Positions 11,386 to 20,950 of a stretch of DNA of 64,000 nt are shown piece after piece. Position 1 is the stretch's first letter, and every line of letters begins with the position of its first letter. Position numbers and translations under genes: made by a program. The stretch is from Lepidodermella squamata (lineage: Eukaryota; Gastrotricha): the NCBI GenBank assembly GCA_047495785.1, contig JBLDXI010000028.1, forward strand, positions 1,488,001 through 1,552,000, read 5' to 3'. The notes under the pieces were generated by a model that was not told the DNA's origin, did no database searches, and saw only the letters and a program-made list of their open reading frames with translations.

Positions 11386-12543
11386 TCAAAAAACACCATG
11401 TTTAAACATTGTGTCAATAGCGTAGATAATTATTCCAAGAAAAGCCAAGAAAGCGAATGAAAACATTGCTTTATCAAGCAGCCGATGCCTGGGAATGGCA
11501 AACAGGAACGGGTGCACTTTGATCGGCGTTAGGAAGTGGTCTCGTTTAGCCTTTGAATATCCACAGCTAATCAGGAAATAAATCGTACACACCCAAGAGA
11601 ATAGCTGGCACATGTCCGCAAAATTTAGGATGAAGACTCTTTCAGACTTCGGAGGCACTCTATCTAAAATCTCTCCTTGAAAGAACGTATGGGCTAGCAC
11701 TATAGATATAGCGAATATTGGTCGATCCGGGAGAGAAGGAGACATCGCGAAAGCCGTCAGCTCAAGGAAAGAAAGAAATACGCATGGAATCATGATATGA
11801 AAGATGTAGTAGGTAGGGTTGCGACGAAATTCTAGGGTGAAAGCTATTTCGCTATGGTTTGAACCATCTATCTCAACCATACTTAGCTCATAGTTTAAGT
11901 TGAAGACGCGCCATTTATCATTTGAACTTGGAAACTCTGCTGTTGTCTGAATCACAGTCTTTTCAGTGAAACGAACAGATTCAACTGTTTCTTGCATAGT
12001 GAAGACTAAATTGCAACTCTGCGAGTCGAAAGGAAAGTAATCGTAGTCCATTTGACAGTGGGATGAAAATGCCCCATAGCGGGTCCATGTGAAGTTCAAA
12101 GATGAATCATTCTCCGAGAATTCCATGAAGAACCGATTTGCGAATCCTTCAACCACGCCAAAGTTTCTCGGCGTCTTTTGCTGGTTTATACTTGGCTTCC
12201 AAATCGCGTCCAAATCAACGTACAGCAACCTTGAATTGTTGATCTTATAACCCGGGCAAACGACCGGCCATGTAAGATCCAGGTAGGCTATCACAGTGAA
12301 ATGCTCAGACATGTCATCGACCTCTCCAAATCTTTCAGGCTCGAATGAGATCGTCACATTGGTCGAGTCACAAATTCCACCTTCGCCAGGGCCGAAAACG
12401 CAAGTTGGGGCGCAGATTTCTCTCGACAAATTCGGGCACTTTCTCAGCAAATCTATCGTCCAGTAATTAGTGAGCTGGACCAACTCATTACCTCTTGTCA
12501 ATGCGATGAAAAAAGAGCAGAAAATAAAGTCAGCTTTCATCAT
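11386..12543 (-). CDS. pLGIC subunit, intronless family, with extra N-terminal Cys
   Basis: 385 residues in one exon, starting with tandem methionines and a signal peptide (residues 1-17). Extra family cysteines are at about 36, 48, 58 and 96. A fifth (Cys44) sits where relatives have Tyr in the Y-x-P-x-C motif (REICAPTC), leaving an odd number. Loop A is IWKPSINQQKTP, the Cys-loop CQMDYDYFPFDSQSC is at about 163-177, and FTMQE follows. M2 starts LPDRPIFAISIVLAHTFF, with Asp at -1', Leu at 9' and an unusual His at 11'. The M3-M4 loop is about 30 residues, and M4 ends near FKHGVF. The gene lies between the two members of the 7.8/12.8 kb duplicate pair, all on the minus strand. Confidence 0.9.
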   Translation of the reverse strand: MMKADFIFCSFFIALTRGNELVQLTNYWTIDLLRKCPNLSREICAPTCVFGPGEGGICDSTNVTISFEPERFGEVDDMSEHFTVIAYLDLTWPVVCPGYKINNSRLLYVDLDAIWKPSINQQKTPRNFGVVEGFANRFFMEFSENDSSLNFTWTRYGAFSSHCQMDYDYFPFDSQSCNLVFTMQETVESVRFTEKTVIQTTAEFPSSNDKWRVFNLNYELSMVEIDGSNHSEIAFTLEFRRNPTYYIFHIMIPCVFLSFLELTAFAMSPSLPDRPIFAISIVLAHTFFQGEILDRVPPKSERVFILNFADMCQLFSWVCTIYFLISCGYSKAKRDHFLTPIKVHPFLFAIPRHRLLDKAMFSFAFLAFLGIIIYAIDTMFKHGVF

Positions 12544-12648
12544 ATAGGTAATGAGGCTGAATGAGACAGCGACAACTGGGTCATAGATCCGCCTGCTTCA
12601 TTATTTACCTAAGCCACTGTGCTGAAATGCTTATTCCATCATAGCGGG

Positions 12649-12656
12649 CTTTTATA
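12649..12656 (-). promoter_or_regulatory. TATA box upstream of the 11386-12543 pLGIC
   Basis: TATAAAAG on the minus strand, about 106 bp upstream of the ATG at 12543. Confidence 0.4.
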
Positions 12657-12758
12657 ACACTTGAGCTGATAGAATACCTACATGAGACACCTATCACTTC
12701 GCCTTCTCTTATTGTTTGAATAGCAAGACGTGCCATTTCCTCGCTAGCATAGGTTTTT

Positions 12759-12764
12759 TTTATT
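12759..12764 (-). terminator. poly(A) signal overlapping the stop codon
   Basis: AATAAA on the minus strand overlaps the TAA at 12763-12765 by two bases, as in the duplicate copy at 7774. Confidence 0.6.
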
Positions 12765-13941
12765 ACAGATTCCCGGTTCTATTCATAGTCACTACCCAGT
12801 GTAGAACAATCCCCAAGTACCAGGCGAGAAAAATCAGGAATACAACGCAATCAATCAACCTGTGGCGTTTTATGCGTTGAAGAACGCCTTCCTTCATTAC
12901 AGGTTGCTTGAACCATTCTTTAAACGTATTAGAATAGCCACAGCTTATCAAAAAATAGAAGGTGTTAAGCCAAATAAACAATTGGCACATATCTGTGAAG
13001 GTCAATATGTGCACTTGCTCGGTTTTAGGCGGCACACGATCCAAAACTTCACCCTGGAAGAAAATTAACGTTAGCAGGATCGTAATTCCAAAAACAGCTC
13101 TGTCAGGGGCAGTTGGTGTGATAGCAAAAGCAGCTAGGTCCAACAACGCCAGCAAAGCACAAGGCAACATCAAGTGATATGTGTAGAATATAGGGTTTCG
13201 CTTCATATATAACAGCGCTTCGAATACCGTGAAATTACGCCCGTCCTTCTCCGCGACGTAATAGGATCTATGATTTCCTTTATCCGAGTACCATCTATCA
13301 TTTGATTCCGAATAGCTGTCTTTGAACCTCACTAAAGAGTCGCTGGAGAATGTGACAAGCTCACTAGGGTTGTCTAGTGCAAGCTCGACCGCACAGGTTT
13401 GGTTATCAAACGGGAAGAGCGTGAAGTCCATGCTACATAAAGCGGTCATATCGCCAACTTTCTGCCATTCGAAGGTTACAATTTGAGATGCTGAACTGAA
13501 CTCAATCTCCAATTCTTCTTTGAAGCCATCATCCATCTCGTTGTTGAAGATAGTATTTTGATGGTAGAGATGCGGCTTCCATAATGCGTTAGGATCAACT
13601 GGAATTTTGAAATCATATCCTGGTTTGTAGGACGCGCACTCCACTTGCCATGTCGCCGTTATCCAAGCAGATAACGTGTAGGCCTCATTCTCATCGTCGA
13701 CATCCCACAAATAAGCTGGTTCATATAGGATTGTTACGTCCATAGATTTACATCCTTCCTTGTTAAGCTGGCCTCGTGGGCATAGAGGCGTATAACTTTC
13801 CGGTGATAAATGTGAACAGTTGCGTAGCAATTCGATTGTTGATCTTTTTGTTAACAATGTAAGTTCATTTCCAAAGGCAAACAATACCAGGCTCGAGAGA
13901 GACAAAAGCAAGGAGAAAACAGTTTTCAAGGTAATTATCAT
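12763..13941 (-). CDS. pLGIC subunit, intronless family (duplicate pair member 2)
   Basis: 392 residues from the ATG at 13941. An in-frame upstream ATG at 13989 would add 16 residues before the signal peptide. I reject it because the paralog at 7778-8956 aligns end to end from 13941. All four extra cysteines, the Cys-loop (CSMDFTLFPFDNQTC), M2 (APDRAVFGITILLTLIFF) and the short M3-M4 loop (KEWFKQPVMKEGVLQR) match that paralog. Changes concentrate in the ectodomain, for example in the segment after loop A (EELEIEFSSASQ here, EDMEIWYSLVDQ there). This suggests ligand-site divergence after a recent duplication; that is inference. Loop C lacks vicinal cysteines. Confidence 0.9.
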   Translation of the reverse strand: MIITLKTVFSLLLSLSSLVLFAFGNELTLLTKRSTIELLRNCSHLSPESYTPLCPRGQLNKEGCKSMDVTILYEPAYLWDVDDENEAYTLSAWITATWQVECASYKPGYDFKIPVDPNALWKPHLYHQNTIFNNEMDDGFKEELEIEFSSASQIVTFEWQKVGDMTALCSMDFTLFPFDNQTCAVELALDNPSELVTFSSDSLVRFKDSYSESNDRWYSDKGNHRSYYVAEKDGRNFTVFEALLYMKRNPIFYTYHLMLPCALLALLDLAAFAITPTAPDRAVFGITILLTLIFFQGEVLDRVPPKTEQVHILTFTDMCQLFIWLNTFYFLISCGYSNTFKEWFKQPVMKEGVLQRIKRHRLIDCVVFLIFLAWYLGIVLHWVVTMNRTGNL

Positions 13942-15119
13942 GGGTAGAAATTGCGTAAGAATATTCTTAGTTTTTAGGAGTGTGTTCATATGTTGTTTGC
14001 TAAAACCTAAAAATGCCGTTCGACCCGGTTTCGAGGTACTGTTTACTTTGCGTAACGCTAAAGCTTGCTAAATAGATATGCTACATATAGAAGTAAAATA
14101 TTGTCACGCTCTCTTTCGTCAGGCTAATCGGCTGTCAGTTAAGAATCTAGAGCAAGTCTATTATTGGCGCTTCCTAAGTGCTTGCTTCCAGTTTTCCTTG
14201 CACATGATTATTGAAGTCGGATAAAAGTATAAGTAGTCAGTAGTCGTGAATCCTAGCAACAATTTTCAAAAACAGTTTACAAATATTTGAGGCGCGAGAG
14301 CTTTGTTTCATATGAACGCTGTGAGTCAGTCTCTGACGCTGTTACTACTTATCATGGCGTGAATTAGATGAAACGGTTAATGAATTGAATGCTAATATTT
14401 GAGGCCTATGATGTCCGGGCTATTGTTGTCTTGATAGCCAACAGCTAACGCGTAATCTCGGATAAAGTTGGCTAAAATGGGCTTCAGACACGAGATGGCT
14501 CGCAGGCTGGTAATTCACCCGGTTACTTTTCTCCCGGTGACAAGGTTCATACTTCATTGGAATAGAAATTTTCTAGTTTGAGAAAGGACATCGCATTCTC
14601 AAACCAGTGTTATAATGTTGCGCTTCTTTCGAGGCAAATTCCGGTGGTGTTCGGTTCAACATAAACGCACGATTATTACGGTCTAATCGGCCTATCTCTG
14701 CAATCGATTAGTGTTCCTTCCCGAAGTTTTATGAAGTTTCATTGTCAAGATTTCTGTCCCAGTAGATTTAACCACGGTATCACTAATATGCTTGTTTATT
14801 AAACGCAGTGAATTCATTTGACAGAAGAATGATTTTTCTAGATTTGCCCAAACTTGGAAGGGAGCTTTTATTATTCGCATGTTTTAGTCAAATTCGCGGC
14901 CTTTGCTCCCTCGCTATTGGTGATGTTTGATCAGTATTGAACGTGAACTCAATCGCGAACCAAAAATGGCCATTTTGTTCAATAGAGACAAAAATGCATG
15001 TTTAAATAGTGCATAATATTTTAATGCACTTCCGTTCTGCGCGAAGCCGCTTTTTGAGTAAACAGAAGGCTAACAACCGGCATCAGAATAAATATGATGT
15101 CATCAAACAGGTTCGAAAA
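13942..15119. other. intergenic region between divergent pLGIC genes
   Basis: About 1.2 kb separating the minus-strand duplicate pLGIC from the + strand intron-containing channel. Sequence such as GGATAAAAGTATAAGTAG near 14220 is TATA-like, but no gene follows closely. No RNA gene or repeat was recognised. Confidence 0.35.
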
Positions 15120-16502
15120 ATGGCACGATTTCTTCTCTTCACGCTCTCCGTAGTTCTCCTCTCAGTTTTGAACTGTTCAGCCAAAACTGTTGTGGAAGAT
15201 TCGGAATTACCCGAACTCAGCCTTAACCGCAACATTACCAAAAACAAGCGCCGTCTGGTCAGCCAGCTGAAAAAGTATATTTTGAAGCAGAAAGCAGAAC
15301 AAATGCTGACAAGTGACGATTTCCCAGTCGATGATGGCGAGTACGTCAATGTCTCTGTTCACTTTTACGCTGACCGATTCGCGGAACTAAATGAACTCGA
15401 CCAATATATCGGCGTTAACGCTGATGTCACGCTATCTTGGGTCGACAAATTCTTAACTTGGAATAACCACTCCGATTTCAAAGACATCGAATACATCCAA
15501 GTTGCCCAATCTTTCACATGGATTCCTGGTGAGCCATTGAGATTTAGTTAACGCTGTTTAATTCACCTCTATAATACCCCATAGCAATGACTCATGTTAA
15601 CAATATCGACAACTTTTACGTTGTAATGAAAAACGCGGCTAGTGGGAGTTCCAACATTCGGAATCTGAATATTTACAGCGATGGATCTGTAATTTGGTAC
15701 CCTGCGACAAGTTCCTACGTTGCAAGATGCGATCTCGACTTCACGAATTTCCCATTCGACCGGCAAATCGTCTACTTCCGATTTCAATCTTACGATACCT
15801 GCGAATTTGTGAGACTCAGCGATCTTCAAATGGCCATTGGCTTCTACGGCATCAGCTTTATGCCTGAAAACGGGATTTGGGAGTTTGAGAAATTTGAAAC
15901 CTACGAAGAAGGATGCATACCTGAGCAGGGTGGGAATGAAAATTCGAGTCTATATTCGACAATCCAATTTCGAATCTATCTGAAGAGGAAACCTGGCTTT
16001 TACATTACATCTTTCATGATACCATGTGCTTTGCTGAGCCTCGCTCAAATAGCCACATTCTTCATTCCACCATCTGCTCCGGATAGAGCTTCTTACGGGG
16101 TGACAGTTGCGCTGGCATTCGGTGAGATTAATCAATTTAGCCATGGCTTTTTTTAATTCACATACAATTCCAGGTGTTCTTCAGACTGTGATTGCTTCGC
16201 ACATTCCTACAACGTCGCAATTTGTCATCGTCAATGCTGTTGTAGGCGTAGAGACAGGAATAGGAGTCGTAATCACGATATATTCAGCTTTTACCTGTTT
16301 CCTATGGGACAAACTGGTCGACGAGCCTGAGCGAATTTGTGACGCACGTAAAGTCGAAAGAAACCGCCGCTTCATAGCTCGGCTAGACTTTGCCGTTAGC
16401 ATGATAGTTATACTAATTTCGGTCGGAGGTGGTATTTGGGCATTTCTTGCTATGCAGACAGATCGCCCACCAGCCAATTTGAAGCTGCGGGAACATAAAT
16501 GA
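15120..16502 (+). CDS. pLGIC subunit of a different lineage, three exons
   Basis: Exons 15120-15528, 15585-16121 and 16174-16502 (introns of 56 and 52 bp) give 424 residues. The ATG at 15120 opens a signal peptide (MARFLLFTLSVVLLSVLN); the frame is open further upstream but without a sensible leader. The ectodomain has FYADRFAELNELDQY and, across intron 1, FTWIPAMTHVNNID. The Cys-loop reads CDLDFTNFPFDRQIV: the first cysteine is present and the second is Val. M2 is SAPDRASYGVTVALAFGVLQ (Asp at -1'), and intron 2 falls inside M2. The M3-M4 loop is about 40 residues and basic. It lacks the four extra cysteines of its neighbours and keeps introns, so it is not part of the intronless expansion. 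Two nuclear receptors follow on the same strand. Confidence 0.85.
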
Positions 16503-16726
16503 ACTGATTAAAGGACATCCCTACATAATAAAACATTCTGTGCTGTTTCAAGAGTCTACTTTGAAATTAAATAGTTAAGATACCTGGACCTTTTCAGGGG
16601 ATATTTACCTGAAATATGTCGTCAAAAATTTGCATCTGTCCAAGTCAATCACTCAGGACTTAATTGATTCGCCTAACCGGTGGACGAAGTGAACATTTTC
16701 CAGGCTTCATAGTTGATTTCGGAGTC

Positions 16727-18010
16727 ATGTCAACCTCGATTCAGGATTGCGACGTACGTATTTGAGCCAGCAGGGCCATTTCCATATTAGAATTTGCCGT
16801 TCACAGATTTGTGGTAGAGGTACCGGCGAAGTTCGATTGGGAATCGTCATGTGTGATCCTTGCAAGGTAACGTTTCGAGATGGTCAACTCGAATTCGATA
16901 TTTCGCTTTTCACCACAGAAATTTTACTATCGAGCTAAAAAACGCGACTACTCTTGCTGGTGGGGAAAAGGGAAATGCATAATAGACGTTAAATCGAAGT
17001 CAAAGTTGTGCTCTGCTTGCCGCTACAACAAATGCGAGGCTTTGATAGAGGCGGCTCGGCAGAAGCATTGTACTCCAAGAAAGACTCCAGCCATCACTGA
17101 TCAGCCCATACAACATGGTCTAGTTGAGAAAGAGAAAGACCTTTGCTCGACAGTCAACGCCTACTCCGCCTTAAATCCTTTACTCGAAATCGTAGGTTTT
17201 ACTGAAATTCTGTATTTACAGACTCCACTGAATTTTGAATTGACTTCTTCAGGCCAAGGAGATGGGAAAAGTAGATGTTACGTTTCGTAGCCTGGGGGAA
17301 ATTATCTGCTGGATAAGGGAATACCGCGTGCGTCGGTTTTCCTTGGTAACCAGTCAATTCATTCGAGCGTTACCTGGATACTCCAATCTTACTATTGCTG
17401 AAAGATGCCAATCCTTTAGCATATCTTTCATGGCTATCACAATTCTAAAGTTTCTGGAAGCTAATGATAAGACATACGGTATTTTCCTCTACGGTTTGAG
17501 TCGGCATCTACAAGAACAATTTGTTCTATTCTTTCCATTCTCAATTGTTAGTTTTGCTTTCATCCACCAATAATTGTCTGTACATAAGTCTGCTCCTAAT
17601 AGCTGACGCTCGAAGACTTGGAAAATCTTCATAGACGATTTACAGAGTTGGGCCCACTCACACAGGCTGACATGGCCCTGCTTTGTGCTCACATTTTCTT
17701 TAACGGTAGGATCATTGAAGAGCATGATGAGCATTTTGTGATTCCATGATATGGAACGAAAGATTCAGGCGATGCGGTACGACACAGGATGATTGCTGAG
17801 GAATATTTGGCCATTTCGTTAAGGAGCAAGGAAAAGGCCAAGTTGGCCCTTTTACTGACTGATCAGCTCAAACTAGCTGTTGGACGCCATTTCCAGCGCT
17901 TAGTTACACTTGTGGACTCAAATGCTCTGCTGCATCGAGCGGACCCTATCTCCCAGGAGATATTGTCGAAACTCTCTAGTGGCAGGATGAATCAGCAAAT
18001 TAAAAGTTGA
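16727..18010 (+). CDS. nuclear hormone receptor, atypical DNA-binding domain (copy 1)
   Basis: Six exons: 16727-16753, 16807-16866, 16919-17191, 17253-17546, 17603-17705 and 17769-18010, giving 332 residues. These junctions restore a frame collinear with the next gene. Finger 1 is C-x2-C-x13-C-x2-C (CDICG to CDPCK). The P-box region reads CDPCKKFYYR instead of the usual CEGCKxFFRR. Finger 2 begins YSCWWGKGKC, with six residues between the first two cysteines where five is standard, and ends CSACRYNKC. A short hinge (LVEKEKD) leads to a ligand-binding domain of about 230 residues with MEKVD-like helix 3 region, FIRALPGY, FMAITILKFLEA and RHFQRLV segments. Intron 4 uses a GTTAGT donor. Function: a ligand-regulated or orphan transcription factor; targets unknown. 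Confidence 0.8.
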
Positions 18011-18344
18011 CCTGTTTATAACGATAGCCGCCCTAATATATATCGATATTTCAGCCTTTTCGCTTTCGAGAAAAGAGAAAACTTGATAGCCGACTCAAGA
18101 TGCGTTATTTGAAAATCGCACAGTTGTCTACAAGAACAGTACGCAATTTGACCTCAATCTAAAATAAAACTAACATGACGTCGAGCGCTTTTCAGACGGA
18201 TTTCCCTAATGTCATTATTCTTGATATAATAACAACGCATCAGACATCTGCATGTTACTGAATGATCTATCAACATCTATCAAATTTGATCGTTTTCAGT
18301 CAGCGAAGTTTTCTCGCTATCAATTCATTATCTAATAACACAAA

Positions 18345-19665
18345 ATGCAGCCTTGTGAAGTAAGTTGAAACCCTTTACTTAACTAACATTATTACGTTTA
18401 CACCAATTTTGCAGATTTGTGGCAGATCCACAATCGAGCATCGATTAGGAATAGTGATGTGTGATGCATGTAAGGTATGTCTGAGCTTGCAACATGAAGA
18501 AACATCGCATTTCCTATACCTTTTTAGAAATTTTACTACAGGGCCAAAAGGCGGAGTTACTCTTGTTGGTGGGGAAAAGGAAAATGCATCGTAGATGCCA
18601 AAGTCAACGGAAAGCTGTGTTCAGCCTGTCGGTACAAAAAATGCGAGGCGTTAATTGAAGCCGCAAGACGGAAGGGTAAATTTCTGACTGCAATAGATTA
18701 TATCTAATGATTTATTTTGACAGAATCAGCCGTCATCCAAGTTGAGCCAATCGAACGAGCTCTTGTCGAAAAAGAAACCGGCCTGCAGTCAATTTTCCAT
18801 GCCTATAAAACTTTAGACAATGTGATCGGAATTGTAAGTTCCTGTTGTACTTCATCTGTTAAATGACCGATGCTTCCTTCTAGGCTGAAGAAATGGGCCG
18901 AATTGACATGCATTTCACGGATATTCATGAAATTCTCGGCTGGGTAATGGAGTATCGTATGCGCCGCTTCCCGATCGTTGTCGGCAACTTTGTTCGAGCT
19001 CTGCCGGGCTATACAACCTTGTCAATGGAGGAACGATGTCGGCATTTTAGCAAATCATTCATGGCCATCACTATTATGAAATTCATGGAGGCAAAGAAAG
19101 CGTCCCAAAATAAAGAGTACAGTCTGTTTCTCTATGGTCTCAGCAAGCCTCTCCAGGAACAATTCATCCACTACTTTCCCTTCACCTTTGTAGGTCATGC
19201 TGGATGTAATTAAATCTCAACTGAGTTTTTTTTTATACAGTTGGCAGTTGAGGACCTTGAGCATTTGTATAACCGATTTGAAGAACTTGGTCACCTATCG
19301 CAAGTTGAAATGGCCATGCTGTGCAGCTATCTATTTTTTAATGGTAAGCTGAATGCTTAATTTTTTGCACCCAATCTCCGCCTCATACTTACTATGCAGA
19401 GTCTCCTTACTCTCATCAATATTGGAAAGCAGGGGAGCTCTACTTTTCAACTTTGTTCAGTAGTCCTGAGAGGGCGATTCTGGCCTTCAAACTAACCGAA
19501 GAGATCAAACATGCAATCAACAGGCATTTTCAACGTGTAGTTACTAAAGTCGACTCAAATGTCCTTCTGAAACGCGCGGATCCAATATCTCATGAAATTT
19601 TGACAGAAATATCATGCGAGACCTCGAATCCTTATACCAAGGAATGCTCCAACGATGGTGAATAA
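18345..19665 (+). CDS. nuclear hormone receptor, atypical DNA-binding domain (copy 2)
   Basis: Seven exons: 18345-18359, 18415-18474, 18528-18675, 18724-18833, 18884-19189, 19241-19343 and 19400-19665, giving 335 residues. It is a tandem paralog of the gene ending at 18010, with one extra intron after the DNA-binding domain (AARRK|ESAV). The protein starts with MQPCEICG, so there is no N-terminal activation domain. Finger 1 is C-x2-C-x13-C-x2-C with P-box CDACKKFYYR. Finger 2 is YSCWWGKGKC then CSACRYKKC with six- and ten-residue spacings (canonical five and nine). The ligand-binding domain has AEEMGRIDMHF, FVRALPGYTTLSMEERC and HFQRVVTKVDSN. HEILTEIS near the C-terminus could be the AF-2 helix. 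Both copies lie just 3' of a + strand pLGIC. Confidence 0.8.
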
Positions 19666-19811
19666 CCGAAAAGCTTTTTACGAGCGTGCACAACTTCAGT
19701 TCTATTGGGGATTCACTCATTTAATCATTAAAAATTCATATCTCGCGAATCGTCGAGCTTTTGGAATTATTAAGCTCTGTGGAAATGATTCATAAGCTGA
19801 AAAAATTAAAT

Positions 19812-20936
19812 ATGTCTAGTTTGGCTATACGTGTAATTGCATTTCTCTCATTTGTCACTAAAGTTCACTGCGATTCAATACAAGAGCAAATTCTTAGCAA
19901 TTGCTCCGGCCTAATTGAATCCGATGTAATTTCTCCGAATACAGGTTACTTCTCGGCTAATAATATTAGCGTGAATCCGACCAAATTGAACATAACAATC
20001 GTCATAGACCGCCTATCGGAGCTCGAAGAAGCCTCAGAGAGAATAAGCTTCACCGGAAGGTTAGTCATTGCTTGGGCTGTCGAATGTCCAGGGCTGATAA
20101 TACAACCGAACCAAACGATCAACGCAAAGGCCTCAACCGAAACATTTTGGACCCCAGAAATTTATCACACGAAATCAGTTAGCGACGCTGCGATGAAGGG
20201 TGATTCATTTTCGAGAAGTTTGGCTTTCAGAGCTGAGTCAAATCTCATCAGTTTCCAACTTAAAATAATTGGCTTATTTTCTTCCACCTGCGAGATGGAC
20301 TTCACCGATTTCCCATTCGATCATCAAACCTGCTCTTTTGACCTTCATTTGGAGAACGAGCTGAGTGAAGTTCTGTTCTATAATGCTACCTTTGAACTCC
20401 GTAAAGATGGAATCATACCATTTGGGAGTAACTGGATTCTACTCTCTTCGAAATTAGTAGATGACACCACTTCGATCAGTTTTATTCTGAAGTTATCAAG
20501 GATACCTGAATTTTACATCTCGAATTTGCTCATGTCAGCATGTTTTACCACCATAATTCAGATGGGCGGATTCTTCATGCTGCCCAACATGCCCGATAGA
20601 CCTGTCTATGCAATCACGCTGCTGCTATCGATGACTTTTCTGAAAGGCAGCATCATTCAATTCATACCACCCAAGCCGCAAAGAATCTTCATGAGCACCT
20701 ACACCGACTTCTGCTCGATGATCAACTGGCTAACCACGCTGTACATGCTATTCAGTCTTTTCCTCGTCAGAACTTGGCCCGATCACTTTACCGCGAAAGT
20801 TGTTGTATTCCTCAGTCGCAGAAATTGCTACTACATGACAAAAATTCGTCTCCTAGACTTGTTTGCCTTTCTAGTAACTATAATTATCTTCATTTGGTTG
20901 AATATATGGGCGATGCAAGTAGCAAGTAGACATTGA
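19812..20936 (+). CDS. pLGIC subunit, intronless family, lacking two of the four extra cysteines
   Basis: 374 residues from the ATG at 19812, which opens a signal peptide (MSSLAIRVIAFLSFVTKVHC); another in-frame ATG at 19785 is possible. Cys1 (Cys31, LSNCSG) and Cys4 (Cys92, WAVECPG) remain. The Cys2 and Cys3 positions are missing together (ISPNTGYF and NPTKLN). Loop A is FWTPEIYHTKSV, the Cys-loop CEMDFTDFPFDHQTC is at 160-174, and loop C is very short. M2 is MPDRPVYAITLLLSMTFLKG, with Asp at -1'. The M3-M4 loop is about 30 residues. It converges on the next gene with a 12-bp gap. The nearest + strand AATAAA is near 21000, inside that gene, so transcripts likely overlap. Confidence 0.88.
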   Translation: MSSLAIRVIAFLSFVTKVHCDSIQEQILSNCSGLIESDVISPNTGYFSANNISVNPTKLNITIVIDRLSELEEASERISFTGRLVIAWAVECPGLIIQPNQTINAKASTETFWTPEIYHTKSVSDAAMKGDSFSRSLAFRAESNLISFQLKIIGLFSSTCEMDFTDFPFDHQTCSFDLHLENELSEVLFYNATFELRKDGIIPFGSNWILLSSKLVDDTTSISFILKLSRIPEFYISNLLMSACFTTIIQMGGFFMLPNMPDRPVYAITLLLSMTFLKGSIIQFIPPKPQRIFMSTYTDFCSMINWLTTLYMLFSLFLVRTWPDHFTAKVVVFLSRRNCYYMTKIRLLDLFAFLVTIIIFIWLNIWAMQVASRH

Positions 20937-20944
20937 AATTCCGT

Positions 20945-20950
20945 TTTATT
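20945..20950 (-). terminator. poly(A) signal overlapping the stop codon, in a 12-bp convergent gap
   Basis: AATAAA on the minus strand overlaps the TAA at 20949-20951. It lies in the gap between convergent genes, so cleavage would fall inside the opposite gene. Confidence 0.6.

Larger units (their letters stand above)
12681..13941. repeat. duplicated block, copy 2 (pLGIC plus 3' flank)
   Basis: Partner of 7700-8956. The 3' flank, including CATGAGACACCTATCACT and the TGAATAGCAAGACGTGCC segment, is shared, so this is a DNA-level duplication and not convergent coding similarity. Confidence 0.8.

Noticed and set aside
13942-13989. N-terminal extension of the 12763 pLGIC
   Set aside because: It places 16 residues before a clear signal peptide, and the duplicate copy aligns only from 13941.
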